From: Flectonema sp. DT1601
Lineage: Eukaryota > Euglenozoa > Diplonemea > Diplonemida > Diplonemidae
DNA: 64,000 bases
Direction of reading: 5' to 3'
Assembly (NCBI GenBank): GCA_964019425.1
Contig: OZ025860.1
Location: 516,454-580,453 of the forward strand
Shown here piece after piece: positions 20,961 to 30,721 of the stretch. Under the pieces are notes generated by a model. It did no database searches and had not been told where the DNA came from. It saw only the letters and a program-made list of their open reading frames with translations. Position 1 is the stretch's first letter. Each line of letters opens with the position of its first letter. The position numbers and the translations under genes are program-made.

Positions 20961-21626
20961 ATGTATCGGTTGGCGAAGAAACCAAAAAGATACGCCGTCC
21001 ACGACACCAGAGTACAGTCACTACTTCAGAATATAAATATTACTGAGAGTGTGACTGCTTCTCAGTTTAGAAGATTTGAGATCAGGAATGCCGTCTGGAA
21101 TAAATTATATAAAAAAGTAAAAAAGAATGCGATTTCGCAAAGCACTGCGAAAGTACAACTCAGGAGAAATAGTCGAAAATTAGACCACGAGTTGCCTACT
21201 CGTTTCTATCGACCAACAGACTCACGTTGGGTTACTGATGTTGAAGAAGACGAGCGTACGTATCCACAGGGAAGGTTGAACCTGCATAAAGAAGTCAAAA
21301 GACGTAAAGAATTAAAAATAAAAACACAACAGCAATTGGAACAACTTCTCTGCTTAACTGATGATGAGAAGACTTTCGCAGATGAGATCAGAACTCTGAT
21401 ATACTTCGACATCCGAGACACACACGATCCTGTTAGTCCACTTTGTAGGATACCAAAGTCAGTCAGCGATGGTGAGAATGGAATATTAAATACAGATTCA
21501 GAGAGTCAGAAACAACAACAGCAACAGCAACAAGAAGATGAAGACAGCGATTCTTATGAGCTGCTTTCATATCTGAAGAGGTTACCTCCTCCTCCTCCTC
21601 CTCCTCCGATACCAATCATCCGTTAG
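20961..21626 (+). CDS. Unknown basic protein with polyQ and polyproline tail
   Basis: Not recognised. 221 residues: a strongly basic helical N-terminal part (1-130; KKPKRYAVHD, RRNSRKLDHELPTRFY), then an acidic segment, a short polyglutamine run (CAA/CAG) near 190 and eight prolines just before the C-terminus. The start lies just after TCTCTTAGACAG, a good acceptor sequence. The composition would fit a nucleic-acid or scaffold-binding protein, but nothing is specific. It sits close behind the Orc4-like gene. Confidence 0.6.
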   Translation: MYRLAKKPKRYAVHDTRVQSLLQNINITESVTASQFRRFEIRNAVWNKLYKKVKKNAISQSTAKVQLRRNSRKLDHELPTRFYRPTDSRWVTDVEEDERTYPQGRLNLHKEVKRRKELKIKTQQQLEQLLCLTDDEKTFADEIRTLIYFDIRDTHDPVSPLCRIPKSVSDGENGILNTDSESQKQQQQQQQEDEDSDSYELLSYLKRLPPPPPPPPIPIIR

Positions 21627-21905
21627 AAAACATTCAGAGAGAGTTTGTTACAAATGTGTTGCCACACTTTTTGTTATTATTTAGCTGCCAAAATGAAACT
21701 TGTTCTCTTGTATTTGAATTATTGTTACGGATTATAATTTCTCCACAGCGATAATATAATTATAGTTCCCAGAAGTTACTTTACCACGTAGTTTGAATGT
21801 AGTGATACGGAGAGAGGCTCAGATGGTTTCGTTATTTAAAATTCTTTTTTTTAATTTCGTATCAGAAATTTACCCAAATCCCCTCTCTGAGATGATATTT
21901 AAATT

Positions 21906-24551
21906 ATGATATTTATATTTCTATTTCTCATAGTCGGATGCGGAGCTGTTAATTTCACCTTAACAGACCTGCCTGTTGCTGGAGAATCAATCAGAGTCAT
22001 CCTACGAAGTGAACATTTCGACGACGGATCTAAGTTCTGTGCCGTGACATCATCAAATGATTGTACTGGACTGTCATCGGTAAGTATTCCTAGTAGCAGT
22101 GTTGGAGTTCATCAATGGGTCTTAAATGATAAACAAGAATGGTTTATTATTTTATATCCAACTGAGACATCGTCGTGGAGCAATTCTGTGGTGTTTTTTT
22201 GTTCTGTTGAAAACTCGAATTCCCCTCAATGGGAGGTAATTGATCAGAATGGAAGGTTCGTTTTTCCTTCACATCCATCCTACACAACCGAACCACTTCA
22301 TCCTGTCGCAGCTATTTGGTCGAATCCCCTCAGAGTGTCTATTAATGGTATCGATGGCATTGTAACATCGCAATCAATGATTTCTTTGAGTCATTCAAAA
22401 CACCACATCGATTGTGAATTAAATCCTGTTGGTGGTGCTTCACCTCGTCCTTTTGATGATCTGCATACGAAAACAGTTTTATTCGATTCAGAAGCAATAG
22501 GAAGAGATCTACTTGAGAAGACGAGTGTCAGTATTTATGTTTGCTTGTCAGTTGGGACTAATATTCCTCACATGGTCATCCCGATGGATAAAAGTCAAGT
22601 TGAGATTAGTAGTAATGGTGGTCCTCCACAGCTCTCATTCGATGTTTATTCTGACGGCATGAACACCACAAATAATGAAACAGATTTCACGATTGGTTTT
22701 GACTGTGGTTACATTACTGAAGGAATCACAGCTTCTTGTGAAATAACATTATTGGGATCGACGTCGTTTTCGGTTTCTGATTTTGAAATTCGATCTTTAA
22801 CAGATGGAAGTGGTACTCTTGTGTGTCCTTTTCCATCGTTGGTTTTCTATAATGGAACTTTATCGTTTTCCTTCGTTCCAGAACGTGCTGGAGAACTTGG
22901 TAGAGTTCAAATATTCTTACGAGGATTACCTTTGTATTTAGAACCAGACTTACAGTTATACACTCCAAGCAATGACACAAGTGATTATACTGTAGACCAT
23001 ACCGTGTTTCGTTTTGTTGTGCTTGAAAATGAGCGCTCAGCCACTACTTTTGGTTCAGAACTAGTCATCAACGGCGATGCTGAGTTCGGAAATTCATCAG
23101 AACCTATCGTTGGTTGGGATGCGACATTATTATCATCTAGTTCGATTCCCGATGCGGGATTTTTCTTAAAAAATAGCGCTCCAGCAGCAGATTACGGATT
23201 GTTTTACTTTTCCCTAGCCGCTGGTGTCGAATCTGCATTAACCCAACTCGTAACCTTGCCGACATCAGATTCTGCATCTTTAGTTCGATTCCGTGCATCG
23301 ATTAGGTTTTTTCAATATCTCTCCCAGGGCGCACCCCCGAGAGAATTTGTGGATTTTCAAGCAGTTTTTGATTGGTTAGATGGGAGTATGAATATTGAAT
23401 TCAACAGCACAGTTGTTGTGTCTCACACAGAAGACAGGAGGGCGAGAGTTTTAAAAAGAGTGGACGACGATGAAGACGAGGAGCTTCTGAGACTTCCGTT
23501 CCGAAAATGGAACAGATTCTTTGATGAAAGAGAAATAGATCTCAACACTGTAAAGTACTTGAGAATTACTGTAATTGCGGACACGTCTTCTGGTGGTCAC
23601 GTTGCGTTTGATGAAATTTCACTCAGAGTGATATCTCATATTACAACAAGTCTAAGTGAAAGGTCAGCCTTGACACAACTATTCCAAAACACGAATGGTG
23701 ATAGTTGGATTGATAATAAGAATTGGAATATAGGAGATCCGTGTTCCAATCATTGGATAGGAGTACACTGCAGCTACTCGAAAGTAACATCTCTGAAACT
23801 TCCTTTTAATAATTTAGTTGGGCAAGTCGAGGGTATTGATTTATCACTTTTGAGTAATTTAAAAGAACTGGACCTCTCCAACAATAAGTTATTTGGAATT
23901 TTCAATACCAACATCACAACTAAACTGAACAAGGTGAATATTAACTACAATAGGTTTAATGTAATTGAAGGTGTGATTCCTATCTGTTTGAAGAGTCTTT
24001 CTGCTGTTGGTAATTTGATTGAAGAAATGCCTTCTATATGGGGACTGCCTGATTTGGAATACGTCGATTTGTCGAATAATAAAATAACATCGATGATTAA
24101 CATCACAACACCCGAGGTATTGAGTGAACAAACTGATAACAGTCGGAGTAAACTGCGATATGTAAACTTAGCATCGAATAGTCTGATTGGTGATATTCCT
24201 TCGTTTAGTTCTGGTTGTTATAAATATTTAACAAATATCGATTTGAGTGGAAATCACTTAAACGGATCACTCTCAGATGGTATCGGGCGAAGTCTACCAT
24301 CTCTGAAAGTGATGGATCTTCACGATAATAACATCAGAGGAACACTTCCTACTTCAGTTGTTTATATTTGGAGACCAGATCAACTTCGTATTGACGTCAG
24401 AAATAATGAAATGACTGAAATAGTACCGTCGTGGGTTACTAAGGCATCACATGCTGACATAAGAGGGAATTACTTCTCCTGTCCTCTACCAGAAGGATTC
24501 CTTGCTGGGATGTCAACGGTGGAACATTTCATGAAATGCGATGCCACGTAG
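21906..24551 (+). CDS. Secreted leucine-rich repeat protein
   Basis: 881 residues with a signal peptide (MIFIFLFLIVGCGAV) and no later membrane span, so probably secreted or cell-surface associated through partners. Residues 16-370 are beta-rich with scattered cysteines. About 380-580 contain ELVINGDAEFGNSSEPIVGW, the typical start of a carbohydrate-binding/galactose-binding-like jelly roll. Residues of about 583-880 form a plant-type LRR solenoid: an N-terminal cap with NTNGDSW and NWNIGDPCSNHWIGVHC, then repeats such as LKELDLSNNKL and LTNIDLSGNHLNG. Such caps occur in LRR proteins of plants and many protists. Several N-x-S/T sites are consistent with secretion. No kinase or other cytosolic domain follows. 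Function unknown; recognition or adhesion is an inference. Confidence 0.85.
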   Translation: MIFIFLFLIVGCGAVNFTLTDLPVAGESIRVILRSEHFDDGSKFCAVTSSNDCTGLSSVSIPSSSVGVHQWVLNDKQEWFIILYPTETSSWSNSVVFFCSVENSNSPQWEVIDQNGRFVFPSHPSYTTEPLHPVAAIWSNPLRVSINGIDGIVTSQSMISLSHSKHHIDCELNPVGGASPRPFDDLHTKTVLFDSEAIGRDLLEKTSVSIYVCLSVGTNIPHMVIPMDKSQVEISSNGGPPQLSFDVYSDGMNTTNNETDFTIGFDCGYITEGITASCEITLLGSTSFSVSDFEIRSLTDGSGTLVCPFPSLVFYNGTLSFSFVPERAGELGRVQIFLRGLPLYLEPDLQLYTPSNDTSDYTVDHTVFRFVVLENERSATTFGSELVINGDAEFGNSSEPIVGWDATLLSSSSIPDAGFFLKNSAPAADYGLFYFSLAAGVESALTQLVTLPTSDSASLVRFRASIRFFQYLSQGAPPREFVDFQAVFDWLDGSMNIEFNSTVVVSHTEDRRARVLKRVDDDEDEELLRLPFRKWNRFFDEREIDLNTVKYLRITVIADTSSGGHVAFDEISLRVISHITTSLSERSALTQLFQNTNGDSWIDNKNWNIGDPCSNHWIGVHCSYSKVTSLKLPFNNLVGQVEGIDLSLLSNLKELDLSNNKLFGIFNTNITTKLNKVNINYNRFNVIEGVIPICLKSLSAVGNLIEEMPSIWGLPDLEYVDLSNNKITSMINITTPEVLSEQTDNSRSKLRYVNLASNSLIGDIPSFSSGCYKYLTNIDLSGNHLNGSLSDGIGRSLPSLKVMDLHDNNIRGTLPTSVVYIWRPDQLRIDVRNNEMTEIVPSWVTKASHADIRGNYFSCPLPEGFLAGMSTVEHFMKCDAT

Positions 24552-24824
24552 TAATTACCTCTTATTGCGAGAAATGTCTGTTTCGGAATACTTCTTCTCT
24601 TTTTTGTTTCCCCTCTTTTGATTCCTTCAAAAAGGTATTTTCAAATATTTTCAAATATTTTCAAATATTAATAATAATTGGAAACAGATAACATCGTTAG
24701 GTTTGACTTTATATTTGTATTTTGGTGAGATATTTAAGCCTTTTTATTAGTGGTGCCTTTCTTCTATTTTATTATTTTACATTCTTTGTAAGTATTAAAA
24801 AAAAATAAAAATAAAAAATAAATA
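24552..24824. other. Spacer with AAATATTTTC decamer repeat
   Basis: Short AT-rich spacer. Three to four copies of a decamer (TTTTCAAATA phase) lie at about 24637-24668. No gene. Confidence 0.6.
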
Positions 24825-27800
24825 ATGACGACCCTATCTGACCTGTACTCTCTTTATTGTAAACGAGCTCGTTGTCGTCCGAACACGACTTTCTTGGGAG
24901 TTTTGTCTGAGGGTGAGATGCTGAGCTTTGATTTGAGTGCTAATTATGTCGGTCCGAAAGGGTTGGAAGCAATTTTAGAAGTCGCTCGTAACAACATGAA
25001 ATTAGAAATCTTGGACCTGAGTAACAATTGGTTGGAAGAGAAAAGTGTATTAAAGGTGGTTGAAATGGCGGTTCGACATCCATCACTGAAATCTCTAAAA
25101 CTCGGAAGCAATCCTATTCACTCATCGGCGTTCAAACCTTTGGCGTACCTTCTCGCAAATAATAAAAGTATTGTTGACTTGGGACTTGAACACACCGAAA
25201 TTCCTTCTCATCAATTGAAAAGATTACACGAAGCGAGAACAAAGAACAAAGAGAACGCTTCATCACAATCAAATAATAACAACAACATGATGGGAAGGAT
25301 TGCTGCAATGACTGGTGTTCAACCTGATGTTAGGGTCGTGACATTATCAAGTAAATGGGAAGGTGAACGTGCAGGTGGATCTTTAAGGTTCTCAACGTGG
25401 AGGAATAATCCACAGTTTATGTTGTGGCCATCGAGGAGTAGCTCAACTTTGATTTCAATAAAACAACCTCAAAATAGCAGACAGTTGAACATCGCAGTAG
25501 CGATCTTTAGAAGAGATGACGGAGATGCTTTCAGAAGTTTACTCTGTCCACAACCAACTGATCTCATCGCTGAATCAAACTTCGAATATGGATCATCGAC
25601 AGTACTCGTTACTTTAGATTCTCGAATTCGAGGTAAAGACCTCCCATATATCATATTACCAATGTGTTACCCACCTGGTAAAGAATCTGGTTTCACTGTT
25701 TCTGTCAGAGAAGTAAAACAACAAGTCTACGGACAAGCTGATGATGAATACACTTCCACATCTTACACTTTGGAATCTATCAAACAAGAACTTGATTGGC
25801 ATCGAACTCCCACCATCAGAGGAGAATGGAACGTAACAAATGCTGGTGGGAATTCAGACTACAGCAGTTGGAGAAAGAATCCACAATACCACATTAAGAG
25901 TGAAAGTAATACGAAAGTTTTTATATTGTTGACGAAGAGCTCTGATTTGGATGAGAATGACGATCGTGAAATCGGATTTTTTATCCTCCGCGGAGACTCT
26001 GAAGTACGAAGACAGGTAATGATGACATCGACAAATACTGTCGCGAGTACTGCATTTCGTCAGGTCACAACTGTTTCACTTACGGTTGATGTTCCAAAAG
26101 GACCAGAAGGATACATCTTATTGGTGGCGACATCCAAACCTGAGATATACGGAAAGTATGAATTGAGTATGTTTTCAGAGTGTGATATCGAAGTTTCAGA
26201 ACTCCAACAAGACTCGTATTGGCAGACTGAAATCCGACAAGGAGAATGGTCATTCGATACCAACGGTGGGTCCAGACACTTAAATGCGATGGGATGGATT
26301 CACAATACGAGTTACGCAATCACTTTAGAAGAAGACAATTGTGATATCCTGGCAGTTCTACAAGCTGACACTGAAGAACCAATATCTCTCCTGTTGTTGG
26401 ATAATACTGACTTTTTTGATACGATTAAAACTGAAAAATCAAACTCAGGAGAATGTACTCTTTGGATTAATCACCTACCGAGAACAACAACTAACTATGT
26501 CATCGTACCGAGTACTGTTCATGCAGGTATTGATGGAAACTATCAACTAACTATTTATGTGTCGAGGAGGTGTGATATCGACGGCGGTTCATTAGTCCAA
26601 ACCCGTATTGACATCAAAGAAAGTGAACGCCATCAACGAGACAATAAACTCGCTCATCGAGAGAGAGAATTGATATTCGACGACAGTGAATTCAAAGGAG
26701 GTGATTGTAAGAAAGCATTATCAGTTAGAGATCAGATTATTGATGTTTATTTAAAGAGAGGAACTCAACACCTTGACAGGGAATTTCCACCGTCACTCGC
26801 ATCAGTATTCAAAGACCCAACGATAATAAACAGATCGATGCCGTTGGATTCATGGCGTAGACCAAGTGAGTACAGTTCTGATTCAAGTCTCTTTCAAGGA
26901 GGAGTCAAGAGTGGTAACATCCAGGTTGGTTGTATTTCAGATTCTTGGTTTTTAAGCGCCGCGGCGTTGGTGGCAACGCAACCGGATTTATTGCAATATT
27001 TATTTATGTCTGTTTATCCTGAGTATGGCTTCTATCAGATGAGATTCTTTAAATACGGAGAATGGATTCCTGTCACGATTGATGACATGATGCCCTCAGA
27101 GGCTTCGAATGCATTGCTGTTCGCATCGAGTCCAAAGACTGATGAACTCTGGGTCTCTGTTCTTGAGAAAGCATACGCTAAGCTCCACAACTCCTACGAG
27201 TCTCTCGAAGTCGCTGGTGACATCTCACACGCTATAACAGATTTAACCGGAGGGGTCGTTGAAGAAATTAATTTACAACAAGAAAAGAGTCAAGAAATGC
27301 TTCGAGGTGGAATCTTGTGGTCATCTTTGCAAAGCGCTCTCAGAAACAAATGGCCAACTGGTATGGTTTTAAACAGAAGTAGGGGAGTTCGAGTTGATGA
27401 AAAGCGTTCGATGGGAATCGAACCTGATCACTTATACCCGGTATTAGAACTCAGAGATGTCCGAGGCAGGAGACTCGTTCGCCTACGTGATCCGTGGGAG
27501 TTGCATACCTGGAAAGGTCGATGGTCGGACACCAGCAGTCAGTGGACCTTCGATATGCAACAAGCTCTTGATTATGATTTCCAGGATGATGGAACACTTT
27601 GGATGGGTTGGGAAGATGTCAGATATTACTTCACCACAATCTACATCTGTAGAATGCACGGATCTCATTCTAGTCGACCAGACCATTGGCATCGCCTCTC
27701 AACAACAGGTTCCTGGATAGCTGGTACCTCAGATGGTGGTAACGCTCTCTCTGGTGGTGATCAGTGGACGACAAACGACCAGTTCAGTATCGATATCAGC

Positions 27801-29501
27801 AACTATGATGTTGGTGAACAAGTTCCTCTTTGGATTCAAGTGGAGCAGAAAGACGCTCGATTAGATATTTTAAAAACCATTTCTCACGATGGCACAACTC
27901 TCCAATACCCGGCAGAGATTGGATTTCATTTAATATCATCCGACAGCAACAGTCGTAAGATTGTCGCCTTGACTTCAAAAGAGTCGATTCGAACATCAGA
28001 ATTCTCATCTGGTCGCTGTGTCAGCAGTCAGATGCCAACTAATCCTTCCCAGGGTAGTTACACGATAGTACCTTGTACGTCTACTCCTGGTCAGTCAGGT
28101 GATTTTCTTATTACAGTTTGTTGTCCGAGACCTATTTCAATGGAACTTATCAAGTCTGATATGAGTGTCTCAGTGTCAGGTTGTTGGAAAGGTCAATCTC
28201 GCGGAGGAGCTCCTGGAAAATTTGGAACTTGGAGAGATAACAAAATGTATTTATTATCACCGAGTGATGAGACTACTTTAACGATAGTACTCCGACAGCA
28301 TAATGACGTCGGATGTACTGCTGCTTCTGTCGCCATACTGGTGTTGGACTGTAATAGTGTTCGCAGACCCCTCTCTCTTTCTGATTGCACTGTCATTGCT
28401 TCAACACCTTATGAAAATAGTGAAAAAGTCGCTTTGACAGTTTCAGTTAAAGGACTGCGAGAAAGACAAGGAATGCCGTACACAATCCTGCCGAGTACTT
28501 TTTTTCCTCTCCAAGACTCGAATTTCACTCTCGAAATCGTCAGTAATAAGAAAGTTAAATTATCTGAAATGGATCCGACCATCGACTGGATCACAACAAT
28601 ACTCGAGGGGTCTTGGTCTGAACAAAATCAAACAGCTGGAGGAGGATTATCATATCCTCTGTGGAGACAGAACACTCAGTACTGTCTTCATTTTACTGAA
28701 ACAACAGCAAGAATGTTAATCGTGTTATCAAAGAGACTTCCTCATTGCACAGAAAACGACGGTTCCGAAATAGGAATCATCTGTTTCAGAGCAACTTCAA
28801 TGGAAGGAGGTGTTCGTAGTATGATTTCTGTAAGCGATTCTGACATCGTAGCGCAGTCAGATATTGAGGTTACGAAAAATGATAATCACGTTGAGCTTAC
28901 TCTAAATGTTAAGAACAATGGTCAATGTGGATATGTACTTTTACCTTATTCAAAACACCCATACACCAATGCTGAATACACTCTAGAAGTGTACAGTGAG
29001 AATAACATAACACTGCGACAGACATCAACAGCGAAGGGATGGATCTCCTCATCACATCATGGGAAATGGAAACCTGGGGTCAGCGCAGGAGGAGCTCGTG
29101 CAAAGAACAGAACTTGGGGAAGTAATCCAAACTACAAATTATCATTAAGTGACTTCAGTAATGTAGTTATTGTTTTGTGTCATTTCTCAACAGTTCCTGG
29201 TAGTAAGAATACGTCGACGAGAGTATCAAATAAAAACAGACCTCCGATTACTGACGGATCGAACAATACTTCGATTGCTATTGATTTGTGTTCAGATGAC
29301 TCCGACCTCACTCACATCAATCGTTCTGATTACACTTGTTGTACTGAAGTTGTGTTAACTCAACCAAACCTATCACCCGGTAGTTATGTTTTGGTTCCTC
29401 ATACTTTTGAATCTGAGATAGAGTGTGAGTACACGATGACCGTCTACTCTGATGTTCCCGTCGTCATGTCAAAGATTGAACAGCAAAGAAAATTTTATTA
29501 A
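24825..29501 (+). CDS. LRR-calpain-like protein with seven C2-like beta-sandwich modules, catalytic residues altered
   Basis: 1558 residues, intronless. An N-terminal ribonuclease-inhibitor-type LRR (about 25-140) precedes a linker and three calpain beta-sandwich modules (start near 168, 330 and 469), a CysPc protease core (about 605-945) and four more sandwich modules (near 960, 1112, 1257 and 1407). Modules share the pattern G-x-W followed by a GG turn and a W-R-x-N-x-x-Y/F strand. In the core the usual GDCWFL reads SDSWFL, putting Ser707 at the nucleophile position. His869 is kept in PDHLYPV. The usual Asn of 'LRNPWG' is Asp889 (LRDPWE). Loss of Cys makes thiol protease activity unlikely. 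Kinetoplastids and other protists carry large sets of such non-catalytic calpain-like proteins, often cytoskeletal or membrane-associated. The seven-module build is unusual. No membrane span or signal peptide is seen. Confidence 0.9.
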   Translation: MTTLSDLYSLYCKRARCRPNTTFLGVLSEGEMLSFDLSANYVGPKGLEAILEVARNNMKLEILDLSNNWLEEKSVLKVVEMAVRHPSLKSLKLGSNPIHSSAFKPLAYLLANNKSIVDLGLEHTEIPSHQLKRLHEARTKNKENASSQSNNNNNMMGRIAAMTGVQPDVRVVTLSSKWEGERAGGSLRFSTWRNNPQFMLWPSRSSSTLISIKQPQNSRQLNIAVAIFRRDDGDAFRSLLCPQPTDLIAESNFEYGSSTVLVTLDSRIRGKDLPYIILPMCYPPGKESGFTVSVREVKQQVYGQADDEYTSTSYTLESIKQELDWHRTPTIRGEWNVTNAGGNSDYSSWRKNPQYHIKSESNTKVFILLTKSSDLDENDDREIGFFILRGDSEVRRQVMMTSTNTVASTAFRQVTTVSLTVDVPKGPEGYILLVATSKPEIYGKYELSMFSECDIEVSELQQDSYWQTEIRQGEWSFDTNGGSRHLNAMGWIHNTSYAITLEEDNCDILAVLQADTEEPISLLLLDNTDFFDTIKTEKSNSGECTLWINHLPRTTTNYVIVPSTVHAGIDGNYQLTIYVSRRCDIDGGSLVQTRIDIKESERHQRDNKLAHRERELIFDDSEFKGGDCKKALSVRDQIIDVYLKRGTQHLDREFPPSLASVFKDPTIINRSMPLDSWRRPSEYSSDSSLFQGGVKSGNIQVGCISDSWFLSAAALVATQPDLLQYLFMSVYPEYGFYQMRFFKYGEWIPVTIDDMMPSEASNALLFASSPKTDELWVSVLEKAYAKLHNSYESLEVAGDISHAITDLTGGVVEEINLQQEKSQEMLRGGILWSSLQSALRNKWPTGMVLNRSRGVRVDEKRSMGIEPDHLYPVLELRDVRGRRLVRLRDPWELHTWKGRWSDTSSQWTFDMQQALDYDFQDDGTLWMGWEDVRYYFTTIYICRMHGSHSSRPDHWHRLSTTGSWIAGTSDGGNALSGGDQWTTNDQFSIDISNYDVGEQVPLWIQVEQKDARLDILKTISHDGTTLQYPAEIGFHLISSDSNSRKIVALTSKESIRTSEFSSGRCVSSQMPTNPSQGSYTIVPCTSTPGQSGDFLITVCCPRPISMELIKSDMSVSVSGCWKGQSRGGAPGKFGTWRDNKMYLLSPSDETTLTIVLRQHNDVGCTAASVAILVLDCNSVRRPLSLSDCTVIASTPYENSEKVALTVSVKGLRERQGMPYTILPSTFFPLQDSNFTLEIVSNKKVKLSEMDPTIDWITTILEGSWSEQNQTAGGGLSYPLWRQNTQYCLHFTETTARMLIVLSKRLPHCTENDGSEIGIICFRATSMEGGVRSMISVSDSDIVAQSDIEVTKNDNHVELTLNVKNNGQCGYVLLPYSKHPYTNAEYTLEVYSENNITLRQTSTAKGWISSSHHGKWKPGVSAGGARAKNRTWGSNPNYKLSLSDFSNVVIVLCHFSTVPGSKNTSTRVSNKNRPPITDGSNNTSIAIDLCSDDSDLTHINRSDYTCCTEVVLTQPNLSPGSYVLVPHTFESEIECEYTMTVYSDVPVVMSKIEQQRKFY

Positions 29502-29811
29502 AAAAAATTTTTTTTTTGTTTTTTTTTATTTACACGAAAAAAAAAAAAATTGTGTTCTCCAATTTCCTCCTGTATAAGGTGGTGGATATTTTTTTTTCTG
29601 TCGGCATTGTTCTGGTTTATATTTATTTTTTTCTAAAAAAAAAAAAAAAAATACTTTCTCTCTCTCCAACTTAAGTAGTAATTACACGAAAAAAACAAAT
29701 TCGATTTCAGTACCCTCCATATTGTTTATATTGTTATTTTCTTTTTCACAGGTAAAAAGGGGGTGGAAGACCCTGCACCCTTCTTTCGGCAAAAATAAAA
29801 ATAAAAATATA
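29502..29811. other. Spacer, A/T-run rich
   Basis: No gene. Long T- and A-runs, a CT-repeat near 29658 and a strong acceptor-like TTTCTTTTTCACAG ending at 29752, about 60 bases before the next start. Confidence 0.6.
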
Positions 29812-30312
29812 ATGAATTCTCCGATAGAGACATTGTACGTAAATAACTTGCCTGATAAATTAGACAAGAAAGAGTTGAAGAGGTATGGTAAAAAAACAAA
29901 ACAAACAGCTTTAATTTATATCATAAAAAAACACAACACACACAGAGCTTTATATTATCTATTCTCTCAGTATGGACCGATAGTTGATATAGTCGCAATG
30001 AAGACACTTCGAACTCGAGGACAGGCGTTCATCGCATTTAGAGACGTAGCCGTCGCACAAGCAGCCCTCACTGGTCTGCAGGGCTTTAATTTCTACAACA
30101 AGTCAATCTCTGTTGCATTCGCTAAAGTAAAGTCGGAATCGGTTGCCAAACTGGACGGAACATTTAGAAAACGAAGTGCCAAAGAAAAACAACAGGACTC
30201 TTTAAAGAAAGACAAGGCTTTCTTAATTAAAATAAAATCTGGAAATAATGCCCTCGCGAAGAGACCAGCAGAAGAGACGTCAGCAGTAAAGAAAATCAAA
30301 GCAGAAACATAA
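29812..30312 (+). CDS. U1A/U2B''/SNF-type RRM protein, two exons
   Basis: Exons 29812-29882 and 29946-30312 give 145 residues. Removing the 63-base intron restores the family sequence KKELKR-ALYYLFSQYG. One RRM fills residues 5-85, with RNP2 LYVNNL and RNP1 RGQAFIAF and the U1A-typical QGFNFYNK loop. The tail is Lys-rich and disordered. U1A and U2B'' bind hairpin loops of U1 and U2 snRNA in the spliceosome; animal and plant versions have a second RRM that is absent here. Which of the two it represents cannot be told. The intron is a multiple of three and has no in-frame stop, so its retention would insert 21 residues into the RRM. Confidence 0.88.
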   Translation: MNSPIETLYVNNLPDKLDKKELKRYGKKTKQTALIYIIKKHNTHRALYYLFSQYGPIVDIVAMKTLRTRGQAFIAFRDVAVAQAALTGLQGFNFYNKSISVAFAKVKSESVAKLDGTFRKRSAKEKQQDSLKKDKAFLIKIKSGNNALAKRPAEETSAVKKIKAET

Positions 30313-30721
30313 AAGACATATCAGGTCGTGAGTCTCAGTCTTCAACAGTGGCGGTCTCACTTCGCAGAGTGAGGCTTTCATCACAAGAGTGTTGACGGAA
30401 ATTGATTTGCATCCTTTCTTGAGATGTAAATACCATCACTGACACGTCACACTCTTACTTTGATTTTTCTATTTTCCCTGACGTTGGGATTTTATAGAGG
30501 TTTAAAAAAAAAATAGGAAGAAAAAAAAAAAAAAAAAAAAGTAAAGTAAAGTGTTATCTGATGAGGTGACAGGTGATCGCCTCCCTCAAGTTGATTGCAG
30601 TTATTGATTTGTCAAAATGAGAAATTTTTTAAATTTTTTTTTTTTTAATTTAAAATTCCCTTCCAACACAGACCAGTACATACAAAGAGAGAATCATCTT
30701 TCCACAACTCCAATCCCACTC
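30313..30721. other. Spacer with A-runs
   Basis: No gene. A-runs near 30506-30540, and TTCCAACACAG at 30661-30671 as a plausible acceptor upstream of the next gene. A GGTCTCACTTCGC/GAGTGAGGC near-palindrome lies around 30355-30375. Confidence 0.5.
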
